NCBI GenBank assembly: GCA_016649745.1
Contig: JAENXD010000005.1
Span: 1-35,928, forward strand
Source of the DNA: Flavobacteriaceae bacterium
Lineage (GTDB): Bacteria > Bacteroidota > Bacteroidia > Flavobacteriales > Flavobacteriaceae
DNA length: 35,928 nt
Direction of reading: 5' to 3'
Part shown: positions 16,776-26,747 of the stretch, piece after piece
How positions within the stretch are numbered: position 1 is the stretch's first letter
How the letters are laid out: each line of letters begins with the position of its first letter
Made by a program: the position numbers and the translations under genes
Notes under the pieces: generated by a model
Told to the model about the DNA's origin: nothing
Database searches by the model: none
The model's input: only the letters and a program-made list of their open reading frames with translations

Positions 16776-16824
16776 AAAATAAAAATAAAAAAATTTGGCA
16801 ATGTTGTGATGTCCTATTAAAAAC

Positions 16825-16876
16825 TAAAAATTCTCAACAACATCTTTTTTTAAAGATTGTTTGCTGAGAATTTCAA
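16825..16876 (-). terminator. Terminator-like hairpin after cox1
   Basis: Minus strand aaattctcagcaaac...gttgttgagaattttt: arms ttctcaacaa/ttgctgagaa followed by T-rich run. Confidence 0.6.
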
Positions 16877-16902
16877 TTTTTATATTTTAAGCTATTAGAA
16901 AG

Positions 16903-18654
16903 TTAAGATTCCTCTTCACCTTCATATAAAGGCGTAATTTGGGAAACATAATCTTCTGGCAGTCCGGGTTTGCTGTAATCATAAGGCCAACGATGAACTG
17001 TAGGAATTTCTCCCGGCCAGTTTCCATGTACATGTTCAACAGGCGTAGTCCATTCCAAAGTATTCGATTTCCAAGGGTTTTGTGTAGCCTTTTTACCTTT
17101 ATATATGCTAATAAAGAAGTTTGCCAAGAAAATGATTTGTGCAGCTCCGCCTAAAATAGCGAACATCGTAATCATAATGTTTACGTCGGCCACATCATCA
17201 AATAAAGGAAATGCCGTATTGGCATAATACCTACGCGGCAATCCTGCCAACCCAACAAAATGCATCGGGAAAAATACGCCATAAGCGGCAATCGCTGTAA
17301 TCCAGAAATGCCAGTAACCCAACGTTTTATTCATCATTCTTCCATACATTTTAGGAAACCAATGGTAAACACCAGCAAACATTCCATAAATTGCAGACAC
17401 ACCCATAACCAAATGAAAGTGGGCAACTACAAAATACGTATCGTGCACATTAATATCCAATGCACTGTCTCCCACTACAAGCCCAGTCAATCCGCCCGAA
17501 ATAAATGTAGAAACAAATCCAATGGAAAAAAGCATCGCGGTATTCATTTGAAGGTTACCTTTCCACAAAGTTGTGAGCCAGTTAAAAGATTTTACTGCTG
17601 AAGGGATTGCAATTAATAAGGTGGTAAATGTAAATACAGAACCTAAAAACGGGTTCATTCCCGAAACGAACATATGATGTCCCCAAACAACTGTAGATAA
17701 AAATGCAATGGCAATAATTGACCCTATCATTGCTCTATAACCAAAAATGGGTTTACGCGAATTAGTGGCAATAATTTCAGAAACAATACCCATAGCAGGT
17801 AATATTACAATATAAACTTCAGGATGTCCCAAAAACCAAAATAAATGCTCAAACAATACCGGAGAACCACCTTGGTAATGCAAGACTTCCCCTTGAATAA
17901 ATATATCTGATAAATAAAATGAGGTACCAAAACTTCTGTCGAAAATCAATAACAATGCTGCAGACAATAATACTGGAAATGAAACCACCCCAATAATAGC
18001 TGTTACAAAAAATGCCCAAATAGTTAAAGGCAATCTTGTCATTTTCATTCCCAAAGTTCTTAAATTAAGAACGGTAACAATGTAATTTAAGGCGGCCATT
18101 AAAGACGAAGCTATAAATATTGCCATAGAAATCAGCCAAAGTGTCATTCCCATTCCTGAACCCGGAATGGCCTGTGGCAATGCACTTAATGGCGGGTAGA
18201 TGGTCCAGCCTGCGGATGCCGGTCCTGCTTCAACAAAAAGTGAAGAAAGCATAATTATACTTGACAAAAAGAACAGCCAATACGACACCATATTTAAAAA
18301 TCCCGAAGCCATATCACGTGCGCCAATTTGCAATGGAATTAATAAATTACTAAATGTTCCGCTTAAGCCCGCCGTTAACACGAAGAATACCATAATCGTT
18401 CCATGAATGGTCACTATTGCCAAGTAAATATCCGGAGACATAACGCCCCCATCCTGATGGCGGCCTAAAAACGCTTCAATTAAACCAAAAGAAGTATCGG
18501 GCCAAGCAATTTGCAATCGGAACATCATTGACATAAATACGCCAATAACGCCCATAAAAATTCCAGTAATTAAATACTGTTTTGAAATCATTTTATGATC
18601 AGTACTAAAAACGTATTTTGTAATAAATGTTTCTTTGTGGTGGTGATCTGACAT
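16903..18654 (-). CDS. Cytochrome c oxidase subunit I
   Basis: FWFLGHPEVYIVILPAMGIVSEI, VWGHHMFVSGMNPFLG, HDTYFVVAHFHLVMG haem-copper oxidase motifs. Confidence 0.97.
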   Translation of the reverse strand: MSDHHHKETFITKYVFSTDHKMISKQYLITGIFMGVIGVFMSMMFRLQIAWPDTSFGLIEAFLGRHQDGGVMSPDIYLAIVTIHGTIMVFFVLTAGLSGTFSNLLIPLQIGARDMASGFLNMVSYWLFFLSSIIMLSSLFVEAGPASAGWTIYPPLSALPQAIPGSGMGMTLWLISMAIFIASSLMAALNYIVTVLNLRTLGMKMTRLPLTIWAFFVTAIIGVVSFPVLLSAALLLIFDRSFGTSFYLSDIFIQGEVLHYQGGSPVLFEHLFWFLGHPEVYIVILPAMGIVSEIIATNSRKPIFGYRAMIGSIIAIAFLSTVVWGHHMFVSGMNPFLGSVFTFTTLLIAIPSAVKSFNWLTTLWKGNLQMNTAMLFSIGFVSTFISGGLTGLVVGDSALDINVHDTYFVVAHFHLVMGVSAIYGMFAGVYHWFPKMYGRMMNKTLGYWHFWITAIAAYGVFFPMHFVGLAGLPRRYYANTAFPLFDDVADVNIMITMFAILGGAAQIIFLANFFISIYKGKKATQNPWKSNTLEWTTPVEHVHGNWPGEIPTVHRWPYDYSKPGLPEDYVSQITPLYEGEEES

Positions 18655-18682
18655 ATTATATGTTTTTTTAGTAGTCTAGTAG

Positions 18683-19696
18683 TTAATTCTCTTTTATAAC
18701 CTCGGCAATTGTTTTTTGACTGCTTAACCAACTGTTAAATTCAGCTTCTTCTTGAACAATAATCTTCATTTGCATATTGTAATGTGAAGCACCGCAAATT
18801 TTGTTACAAAGCAATAAAAAATCAAATTCGTAAGGATCTTCTCCTTTTTCAGCCCTTATTTTATTGATTCCGTTTACTTTCGCAACCGTTTTTTCATTTA
18901 CTCTCATTTCTTCAGTGGTCATATTTGGCGTAAAGGAAAATTGGGTAACCATTCCCGGGACACAGTTCATTTGCGCTCTAAAATGAGGCATAAATGCAGA
19001 GTGCAAAACATCTTGCGAACGAAATTTAAAAATAATTTGTCGGCCCTTTGGCAAATGCAATTCCCGGCTTGAAATATCATCTAACGAATTTAGATCGGTC
19101 ATATCAACACCCATTGTATTAATTCCTTTTATATTGCGCACATTTGCTTTTCCCAATTCATTATCCCTTCCGGCATAGCGTGCTTCCCATTGAAATTGTT
19201 TAGCATACAATTCAATAATCAACGGATTTTCTGCATCTGAAGCGTCCATCACATCATTCCAAACTGAAAGTCCGTAAAGCACCAAACCGGCAAGAACAAC
19301 AGCCGGAACAATTGTCCAAATCATTTCCAATTTATGGCTATCTGCATAAAATAATGCTTTTCTTCCTTTGACGCCTCTGTATTTAAAAGCGAAATAGAAT
19401 AATAAAAATTGAGTCACCGCTTGCACAAATAAAATGAGTAGCATAGTCACTATGTACAATTTATCAATACGGGCTCCTTCAACTGATGCAGATTCGGGCA
19501 ATAGAATTACGGAGTATTTCCAAAAAGTAAATATCATCAGTCCGTAAAAGAAAATTCCAAAAGCCACAAATAAAATTCCTTGAGTATTGTTGTCCTTTTC
19601 AGTAGCAATTACGCCTTTCAAATTAAAAATACTTGTTATTTGCCATATTGTAATGCCAATTACAATTGCAAGTAAAATATAAAGTAATGCTGTCAT
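18683..19696 (-). CDS. Cytochrome c oxidase subunit II
   Basis: Two N-terminal TM segments, FKFRSQDVLHSAFMPHFRAQMNCVPG, CuA-like CNKICGASHYNMQMKI. Confidence 0.93.
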   Translation of the reverse strand: MTALLYILLAIVIGITIWQITSIFNLKGVIATEKDNNTQGILFVAFGIFFYGLMIFTFWKYSVILLPESASVEGARIDKLYIVTMLLILFVQAVTQFLLFYFAFKYRGVKGRKALFYADSHKLEMIWTIVPAVVLAGLVLYGLSVWNDVMDASDAENPLIIELYAKQFQWEARYAGRDNELGKANVRNIKGINTMGVDMTDLNSLDDISSRELHLPKGRQIIFKFRSQDVLHSAFMPHFRAQMNCVPGMVTQFSFTPNMTTEEMRVNEKTVAKVNGINKIRAEKGEDPYEFDFLLLCNKICGASHYNMQMKIIVQEEAEFNSWLSSQKTIAEVIKEN

Positions 19697-19727
19697 ATTT
19701 TTTTTTAGCTAGTAGTTATATTAGTGT

Positions 19728-19735
19728 CAAATATA
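19728..19735 (-). promoter_or_regulatory. -7 box TATATTTG (minus strand) for cox2-cox1
   Basis: caaatata on + strand, upstream of cox2 and abutting the ActF terminator. Confidence 0.45.
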
Positions 19736-19769
19736 AAAAAAATCCTGAATATTTAAACTTCAGGACCCT
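19735..19769 (-). terminator. Terminator between actF and cox2
   Basis: Minus strand tcctgaa-gtttaaata-ttcagga followed by TTTTTTT. Confidence 0.75.
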
Positions 19770-19791
19770 TTTCATTGTATTTTTTTATATT

Positions 19792-21135
19792 TTAATAGTG
19801 AAAATGTTCACTTTCTGTTATAAAAGGATTTCCCTTAGCATTTAACGGTGATTTTGTAAGCGCATTAAATACTACATAAATAAACAAGCCTAAAAAGAAT
19901 AGAATTGAACTGATTTCAGGAATGCCAATTTGCCAATGATTGCCTACTGTAGCAGGGGATATCATGACAAAAATATCAATATAATGGCCCAATAAAATAA
20001 TGATTCCTGTACTTATTATAAACCAAGGAATTCGTTTAAAATCGCTATCCATTAATACTAGGATAGGGAAGACAAAATTTAAAATCAACATCCCCATAAA
20101 TAATAATTGATAAGTGCCTAAAAGCCTCGGCGTAAAATAGGCTGTTTCCTCAGGCATATTTGCATACCAAATTAACATAAATTGCGAAAACCATAAGTAA
20201 GTCCAAAAAATGCTAAAGCCAAACATATACTTAGCCAAATCATGAAAATGGCTATTATTTACTTGTGGTAAAAACCCCTTCACTTTCAAATAAATAGTAA
20301 CCATGGCAATTACGGTAATTGAAGATACGAATAAGGTTGAAAATATGTACCAGCCAAATAGAGTGCTTAACCAATGAGGTGTTAATGACATAATCCAATC
20401 CCAGGACATCATAGATTCAGACACAACAAAAAACAGTAAGAAAAATATGGATGCTTTAAAATTCTTCTTATAATGTGTTAAATCAACTCCTGAATCTTGA
20501 GCCAAAGAATGTTTTACGGCAAAATAGCGATAAATATTCCAACCAAGCAAATAGATAAAAGTTCTCATCATCCAAAAAGGAACATTTAACCACCAGCTTT
20601 TACCTACCAACATTTCATCATAAAGTTCGCTTTGAGGATTATAAAAGTCGGGATTCATCCAAACATAAAAATAATGACCATTTGCCACTGAAATGATTAA
20701 AAATGCCAATATAAACAATGATCCGGGTAGTAAATACGCTGTTATTCCTTCCATAACCCTAAAAAGCACAATAGACCATCCTGCTTGAGAGGCGTATTGA
20801 ATTGCATAAAAAGCAAGTGTTCCCAATGCAATCATAAAAAAGAAAAACATTGCAATAAAAATTGCTGCATAAGGTCGATTTTGCAAAGAATGTAATGCAT
20901 GTGTAAGATATTCTGATTCTGTACCCTCACTTACTCCAGCATTGTTTTCGGCAACGAGATTTGCATTTTGTTCAATTTCGTTAGCAGCATTGTGTTCTTG
21001 GTTTTGTTGCTCCGTTAATTGCTTTACATCTTCAATAGAATTAGGAATCGTTAAAAAGCCGTAAGCAATGCCCAAAGCCCCTAAAATCATAAAAACGATT
21101 GCACTTATCTTTAATTTTTTTGAAAAACTATACAT
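19792..21135 (-). CDS. actF: Alternative complex III subunit ActF (quinol:cytochrome c oxidoreductase membrane subunit)
   Basis: Multi-TM protein in ActABCDEF order: FFVVSESMMSWDWIMSLTPHWLSTLFGWYIFS. Confidence 0.85.
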   Translation of the reverse strand: MYSFSKKLKISAIVFMILGALGIAYGFLTIPNSIEDVKQLTEQQNQEHNAANEIEQNANLVAENNAGVSEGTESEYLTHALHSLQNRPYAAIFIAMFFFFMIALGTLAFYAIQYASQAGWSIVLFRVMEGITAYLLPGSLFILAFLIISVANGHYFYVWMNPDFYNPQSELYDEMLVGKSWWLNVPFWMMRTFIYLLGWNIYRYFAVKHSLAQDSGVDLTHYKKNFKASIFFLLFFVVSESMMSWDWIMSLTPHWLSTLFGWYIFSTLFVSSITVIAMVTIYLKVKGFLPQVNNSHFHDLAKYMFGFSIFWTYLWFSQFMLIWYANMPEETAYFTPRLLGTYQLLFMGMLILNFVFPILVLMDSDFKRIPWFIISTGIIILLGHYIDIFVMISPATVGNHWQIGIPEISSILFFLGLFIYVVFNALTKSPLNAKGNPFITESEHFHY

Positions 21136-21150
21136 ATCTTTAATATCTAT

Positions 21151-21732
21151 CTAATTATTGGATGTGTTTTGTGGCAACAAATCTGTTCTTAGTTTTTGCA
21201 CATACTGAACAATTTCCCAACGTTCGTTGTCATTTAATTGAGAAGCATGAGATCCCATCATATTTCTTCCGTACATAATTACATGGTAAATACTGCCTTC
21301 GGTTATAATTCTATCTTTATAATTAGGAATTCCTAAAACTTTATCACGTTGCGTTAAAACTCCTTGTCCGTCTCCTTTGTCACCGTGACAAATAGCACAA
21401 TTAATAGTATACAAAACGTTTCCTTTAGCTAAATTTGCCGCGTTTACTTCTAAAGGAGACATTAGTGTTTCTTTGGCCAATAAGTACCCTTCTTCAGTAT
21501 TGGCAATTTCATAAGGTATTTCTCCTCTAAAAATAGTTCCTGCAACAGGTAATTGAGCCTCTAACCCATTTTTGAAATTAGGGTTTTTAGCATACGTTTC
21601 ATAACCAACAGAAGTATACATATCTGTAGCGGCCATATAACGAACATTTGGTTTACGCATAATAACGTCGCTACAGGAAGTCAAACTTATCACTATTAGT
21701 GTTATAGCTACTATGTTAAATATATGTTTCAT
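21151..21732 (-). CDS. actE: Alternative complex III monohaem cytochrome c ActE
   Basis: Lipoprotein signal (SLTSC), CAICHGDKGDGQGV haem motif, YGRNMMGSHASQLNDNERWEIVQYVQKL. Confidence 0.88.
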   Translation of the reverse strand: MKHIFNIVAITLIVISLTSCSDVIMRKPNVRYMAATDMYTSVGYETYAKNPNFKNGLEAQLPVAGTIFRGEIPYEIANTEEGYLLAKETLMSPLEVNAANLAKGNVLYTINCAICHGDKGDGQGVLTQRDKVLGIPNYKDRIITEGSIYHVIMYGRNMMGSHASQLNDNERWEIVQYVQKLRTDLLPQNTSNN

Positions 21733-21737
21733 GTTCT

Positions 21738-22256
21738 TTATGCTTTTATTTTAATTTCTTTAGCACCTGCTTTTTTCAATAAATCTTCTAAAGCACTAAC
21801 ATCATCAGCCACCGCTATTTCAATCATAAAATGATCGTCGGTAGTTCTTGGGTCAGGATTTTCGGCCTTTTTAAAAGGCCATAACTTACTGCGCATATAA
21901 AAGGTAATTACCATTAAATGAGCCGAAAAAAATACTGTTAATTCAAACATAATCGGAACGAAAGCCGGCATATTTTCAGCAAAACTAAAACTGGGCTTGC
22001 CACCTATATTTTGAGGCCAATCAACAATCATCATATAATTCATCATCCAAATAGAAAAAGCAAGACCAATAACACCATAAATAAAAGCGGTAATTGCTAT
22101 ACGCGTATTTGGTATCCCAACAGCTTTTTCCAACCCGTGAACTGGAAAAGGCGTAAATATTTCTTCAATATGATACTCAGCAGCTCTTAAGTCTTTTACA
22201 GCGCTTAAAAGCACATCGTCATCATCGAAAATAGCTTGTAACGTTTTATTACTCAT
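21738..22256 (-). CDS. actD: Alternative complex III subunit ActD (DUF3341)
   Basis: AIFDDDDVLLSAVKDLRAAEYHIEEIFTPFPVHGLEKAVG, two TM segments, position in cluster. Confidence 0.88.
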   Translation of the reverse strand: MSNKTLQAIFDDDDVLLSAVKDLRAAEYHIEEIFTPFPVHGLEKAVGIPNTRIAITAFIYGVIGLAFSIWMMNYMMIVDWPQNIGGKPSFSFAENMPAFVPIMFELTVFFSAHLMVITFYMRSKLWPFKKAENPDPRTTDDHFMIEIAVADDVSALEDLLKKAGAKEIKIKA

Positions 22257-23643
22257 GATTATTTTCTCTTAATTTTTTATAATTTTCTCCCGATGATTTC
22301 AAAATACTCTTTAACTCTGCCTGCGCTATTACAGGAAATGTTCTGGCGTATAACAAAAATAAAACGAAGAAAAATCCAATTGTTCCCATAAAAATACCGA
22401 CATCAACAAAAGTTGGTGAAAACATCGTCCAAGATGAAGGTAAATGTCCGCGACTTAAATCAATTACAATGATGTCAAATCGTTCAAACCACATTCCTAT
22501 ATTTATCACTATAGAAATAAAGAATGACCATACATAATTAGTTCTTAATTTTTTAAACCACAATGATTGCGGAATAATGAAATTACAAGTTATCAATGCC
22601 CAAAAAGCCCACCAATATGGTCCTGTAGCGGCACCAATTGATAAATAGGTATAATCCTCATAACTACTTCCTGAGTACCATCCCATAAAAAACTCTGTTA
22701 TGTAGGCCACTGAAACAATACCTCCAGTTAGAAGTATTACTTTATTCATATTTTCAATATGAATTCTGGTTATGTACGCCTCCAAATTTGAAACCTTTCG
22801 CATAATTAACAACAGTGTTTGCACCATCGCGAATCCCGAAAATATTGCCCCTGCAACAAAGTAAGGAGGAAAAATAGTACTGTGCCATCCGGGAATAACC
22901 GATGTCGCAAAATCCATAGATACAATTGTATGAACAGATAATACCAATGGTGTAGCCAAACCTGCCAATACCAATGAAACTTCTTCAAAACGTTGCCAAT
23001 CTTTTAATCTGCCCGACCATCCAAAACTTAATAAACCATAAATTTTCTTCTGAAAAGGTTTTACCGCTCTATCTCTCAGCATTGCAAAATCCGGCAACAA
23101 TCCAGTATACCAAAACACCAACGATACAGATAAATACGTTGAAATGGCAAAAACATCCCACAGCAATGGTGAGTTAAAGTTAACCCATAACGAACCCAAT
23201 GCATTTGGCAATGGCAACACATAAAATGCGTTCCAAACTCTACCCATATGAATTATAGGGAATAAGCCTGCTTGAAAAACGGCAAATATTGTCATCGCTT
23301 CAGCCGAACGATTAATTCCCATTCTCCATTTTTGCCTGAATAACAACAAAACCGCAGAGATTAAAGTACCGGCGTGACCAATACCTACCCACCAAACGAA
23401 ATTTGTAATATCCCAAGCCCAGTTAACCCTGTTGTTTAACCCCCAAACACCAATTCCAACTCCTATTGTATAAAAAATACATCCTATTCCATATAAAAAG
23501 GCTACTAATGCTATTGTAAATGCAATCCACCATTTTTTATTGGCTTTACCCTCAACAGGTGCTGCCACATCAACAGTAATATCGTGATAACTTTTGTTAC
23601 CATTTATTAATGGTTCTCTTATAGACGCTTCGTAATGAGACAT
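22249..23643 (-). CDS. actC: Alternative complex III subunit ActC (NrfD/PsrC-like)
   Basis: NrfD-like multi-TM protein; WVGIGHAGTLISAVLLLFRQKWR; gene order. Confidence 0.9.
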   Translation of the reverse strand: MSHYEASIREPLINGNKSYHDITVDVAAPVEGKANKKWWIAFTIALVAFLYGIGCIFYTIGVGIGVWGLNNRVNWAWDITNFVWWVGIGHAGTLISAVLLLFRQKWRMGINRSAEAMTIFAVFQAGLFPIIHMGRVWNAFYVLPLPNALGSLWVNFNSPLLWDVFAISTYLSVSLVFWYTGLLPDFAMLRDRAVKPFQKKIYGLLSFGWSGRLKDWQRFEEVSLVLAGLATPLVLSVHTIVSMDFATSVIPGWHSTIFPPYFVAGAIFSGFAMVQTLLLIMRKVSNLEAYITRIHIENMNKVILLTGGIVSVAYITEFFMGWYSGSSYEDYTYLSIGAATGPYWWAFWALITCNFIIPQSLWFKKLRTNYVWSFFISIVINIGMWFERFDIIVIDLSRGHLPSSWTMFSPTFVDVGIFMGTIGFFFVLFLLYARTFPVIAQAELKSILKSSGENYKKLRENNHE

Positions 23644-23668
23644 AATTTATTATAAATCTTTATTATAG

Positions 23669-26600
23669 TTATGATTCTTCAGTATTTCTAACTTTAAGGT
23701 GATACATCACATTTGGTTTTGTACCAATTTCCGCTAAAAGATGATAGGTTCTGTCGTCATTTATTAAATGAGCAACCTCACTTTTCTTGTCATTTACATC
23801 ACCAAACACCATCGATCCGGTTGGACATGCACTTGAACATGCTGTTCGAAATTCTTCATCTTCAACAGGGCGTCCTTCTCTTTTGGCGGTTAATATACTC
23901 AATTGGGTTTTTTGTAAACACATAGAGCATTTTTCCATAACCCCTCTTGAGCGCACAACAACATCTGGATTCAAAACCATTCTGCCTAAATCATTGTTCA
24001 TGTTAAAGTCGAATTCGTTATTTTCCGGATATTTAAACCAGTTAAATCTACGGACTTTATATGGACAGTTATTTGCGCAATATCTTGTTCCAATGCAACG
24101 ATTGTATGCCATTTGATTTTGTCCCTGACGACCATGTGAGGTTGCTGCCACAGGACAAACTGTTTCACAAGGTGCATGATTACAATGTTGGCACATCACA
24201 GGTTGAAAAGCTACTTTAGGATTTTCGGAAGGTATGGTCATGGTATTAAACATTTCACCAGTTCCAAAAATAGCTTCTTCTTTTGCTTTTTCATTGGTCA
24301 TATCAGAGGTGTAATACCTATCTATACGCAACCAATGCATATCTCTGCTTACTCGAATTTCATGTTTACCAACCACCGGCACATTATTTTCAGCATGGCA
24401 AGCTACAATACAAGCAGCGCAGCCAGTACAAGTTGCTAAATCTATTGACAAATTAAAATGAGGCCCAATGGTATCATCAAATTTCTCCCATAAATCTACG
24501 CGTTCTGCTGCTACTTCTTCATGATTTAGAGAAAATTCAGGTGTTTTATTCCAATCTTCTTTTGGCTTATTGATATAATCTTCTAAGATAGTTTCTTTAA
24601 TAATTTCATCACGACCCATTATGGTATGTTGTAATTGAACACACGCAAATTCGTGGACGCTTGCCATTTTTTCAATTTCAACTGTTTGGAAATTACTAAA
24701 ATTATGCATGAAAGCAAAAGCGTTGACACCCGTCATCATTTCTTTTTGCATTCCTGCAGTTCTTCCATAACCAATTGCCAAACCAATAGATCCATTTGCC
24801 TGACCTGGCTGAATAAGAACAGGTACATTTTCTAAGGTTACATCATTTACTCTAAGCGTTACCACACTGCCATTTAAAGCACCATCGCTTACATTCCAAT
24901 TCTCTAAACCTAGCTTATTTGCGTCGGTAGCTGAAATGGTCATATAATTGTCCCAGGTTGTTCTTGTAATAGGATCCGGTAATTCTTGTAACCAAGGATT
25001 ATTGGCTTGTTTTCCATCACCTAAACTAATTTTTGCATAAAGATTTAATTCAAAATCTGCAGGTTTTGTTTCCGCTAGTAATGCCGATGCCGATGTTGTT
25101 AAATCTACCGCATTCTTTACTAAAGAAATTTCAGTATTGTTTTTATAAATACCATCATGCAGTGCTTTATTCCAGGAACTTCCATTTAAGATAGTAGCCG
25201 ACCAATTGTCTTTTATAAATTGATAATAGGTTTTATTTTCACCCATCCAAATTAGCATACTGTCTTCAAACTGACGTGTGTCAAATAATTGTTTTATGGT
25301 AGGTTGCATTAAGCTATATTCTCCTGCCTGAAACTGGGCATCACCCCAAGATTCTAAATAATGAGGAGTAGTCGCGACCAATTGCGATTGCAATGCAGTC
25401 TCGTCATTTGACATCGTGCAATTTACAGATAATTTAACTTTCTTTAATGCCTTATTAAATGCATCTGCATTTGCCAAAGAATAAGAAGGATTGCTATTAT
25501 AAATAAATATTGCGCCAACATTTCCAGTTGTCATCTCGGTAACTAAATTGGTAACATCAGTATCATTCCCGGCTTTTACAAATCGTGGTGTTGTGATATC
25601 ATACACTTCAGATTTCAAAAATTCATTTAAAGCGTTGCAAATCAATTGCGCATTTTTATCTTGAATGCCTGTTACAACAACCGCTTTACTGCCTGCTTGT
25701 TTAAGAAGATCTGCCGTTTTTTTGATAGCTGCATCGGCTAAAGTCCTTTTTGAAAGAAGATTATTTCCCGTAACCGCATTGTATAAATTGATAAGCGCAT
25801 AAACTTGTTCAGAAGGTTTTATAGGAAACCTATTATCTGCATTTGCACCTGTTAATGATAAATTCGATTCAAATTGAAGGTGTTTAGACATTTTACCATT
25901 TACAGGCACCCTGCTTTTCGCATAATTTGCACTGTATTGACCCCCTTGCCAGTCTCCCAAAAAATCAGCTCCAATAGATACGATTACTGCTGCTTGATCA
26001 AATTTATAAGTTGGCAGCGCTCTTAAACCATACATTGTTTCAAAAGCATCTAATGCCGCACTTTCTGTTAAGGCATCATAAACAACATGAGAAACATTCC
26101 CATATAATTGTGAGAAGTTTTCTATAACTTTTTTAGTGGAAGGGCTTGCTGTTGTTCCTGTTAAAATAATAATTTTCTCATTGGTGCTTTTTAGAGATTC
26201 TAAAGTATCAATTACCTTTTTATCTAAATCTGACCAAATTATTGCTTCACCATTAGACAATGGCCCTCTTAATCTATTATTGTCATATAACGACAATACA
26301 GATGCTTGAACCCTTGCTGATGTAGCACCCCAATTTTCAGCCATTTTATTTGGCTCAATCTTAATTGGTCGTCCTTCCCTAACTTTTACCAATATATTTG
26401 CAATATCAGAACCATCTGAAATTAAAGAAGCGTAATAATTTGCTACTCCAGGAATAATATTATCAGGTTTAACAACATAAGGAATCGACTTTACCACAGG
26501 GCCTTCGCAAGAAGCTAAAGTTACTGCCACTGTTGTAAATCCTACATATTTAAGGAAATCGCGTCGTGTTGTTGCTGCTTGGGATAAATTTTCTTTATCA

Positions 26601-26719
26601 CCTAAAAACTCATCGGTAGGTATTTCTTCCACAAACTCCTTTTGCATTAAGCTTTCAACAATAGGACTATCGGATTTGAGTTCTTCAACGCTTCTCCAGT
26701 ATTTCTTATTTGATGCCAT
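23669..26719 (-). CDS. actB: Alternative complex III subunit ActB (molybdopterin-oxidoreductase-like plus Fe-S domains)
   Basis: TTRRDFLKYVGFTTVAVTLASCEG Tat-like/lipobox N-terminus; CTGCAACIVACHAENNVPVVG, CQHCNHAPCETVCP, CIGTRYCANNCPYKVRRFNW ferredoxin motifs. Confidence 0.93.
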   Translation of the reverse strand: MASNKKYWRSVEELKSDSPIVESLMQKEFVEEIPTDEFLGDKENLSQAATTRRDFLKYVGFTTVAVTLASCEGPVVKSIPYVVKPDNIIPGVANYYASLISDGSDIANILVKVREGRPIKIEPNKMAENWGATSARVQASVLSLYDNNRLRGPLSNGEAIIWSDLDKKVIDTLESLKSTNEKIIILTGTTASPSTKKVIENFSQLYGNVSHVVYDALTESAALDAFETMYGLRALPTYKFDQAAVIVSIGADFLGDWQGGQYSANYAKSRVPVNGKMSKHLQFESNLSLTGANADNRFPIKPSEQVYALINLYNAVTGNNLLSKRTLADAAIKKTADLLKQAGSKAVVVTGIQDKNAQLICNALNEFLKSEVYDITTPRFVKAGNDTDVTNLVTEMTTGNVGAIFIYNSNPSYSLANADAFNKALKKVKLSVNCTMSNDETALQSQLVATTPHYLESWGDAQFQAGEYSLMQPTIKQLFDTRQFEDSMLIWMGENKTYYQFIKDNWSATILNGSSWNKALHDGIYKNNTEISLVKNAVDLTTSASALLAETKPADFELNLYAKISLGDGKQANNPWLQELPDPITRTTWDNYMTISATDANKLGLENWNVSDGALNGSVVTLRVNDVTLENVPVLIQPGQANGSIGLAIGYGRTAGMQKEMMTGVNAFAFMHNFSNFQTVEIEKMASVHEFACVQLQHTIMGRDEIIKETILEDYINKPKEDWNKTPEFSLNHEEVAAERVDLWEKFDDTIGPHFNLSIDLATCTGCAACIVACHAENNVPVVGKHEIRVSRDMHWLRIDRYYTSDMTNEKAKEEAIFGTGEMFNTMTIPSENPKVAFQPVMCQHCNHAPCETVCPVAATSHGRQGQNQMAYNRCIGTRYCANNCPYKVRRFNWFKYPENNEFDFNMNNDLGRMVLNPDVVVRSRGVMEKCSMCLQKTQLSILTAKREGRPVEDEEFRTACSSACPTGSMVFGDVNDKKSEVAHLINDDRTYHLLAEIGTKPNVMYHLKVRNTEES

Positions 26720-26747
26720 TGTTTATATTCGTATTATCTAAATTTTA

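Noticed and set aside
23713-24835. Several + strand ORFs antisense to actB
   Set aside because: No recognisable motifs, entirely inside the strongly supported ActB coding sequence; chance open frames.
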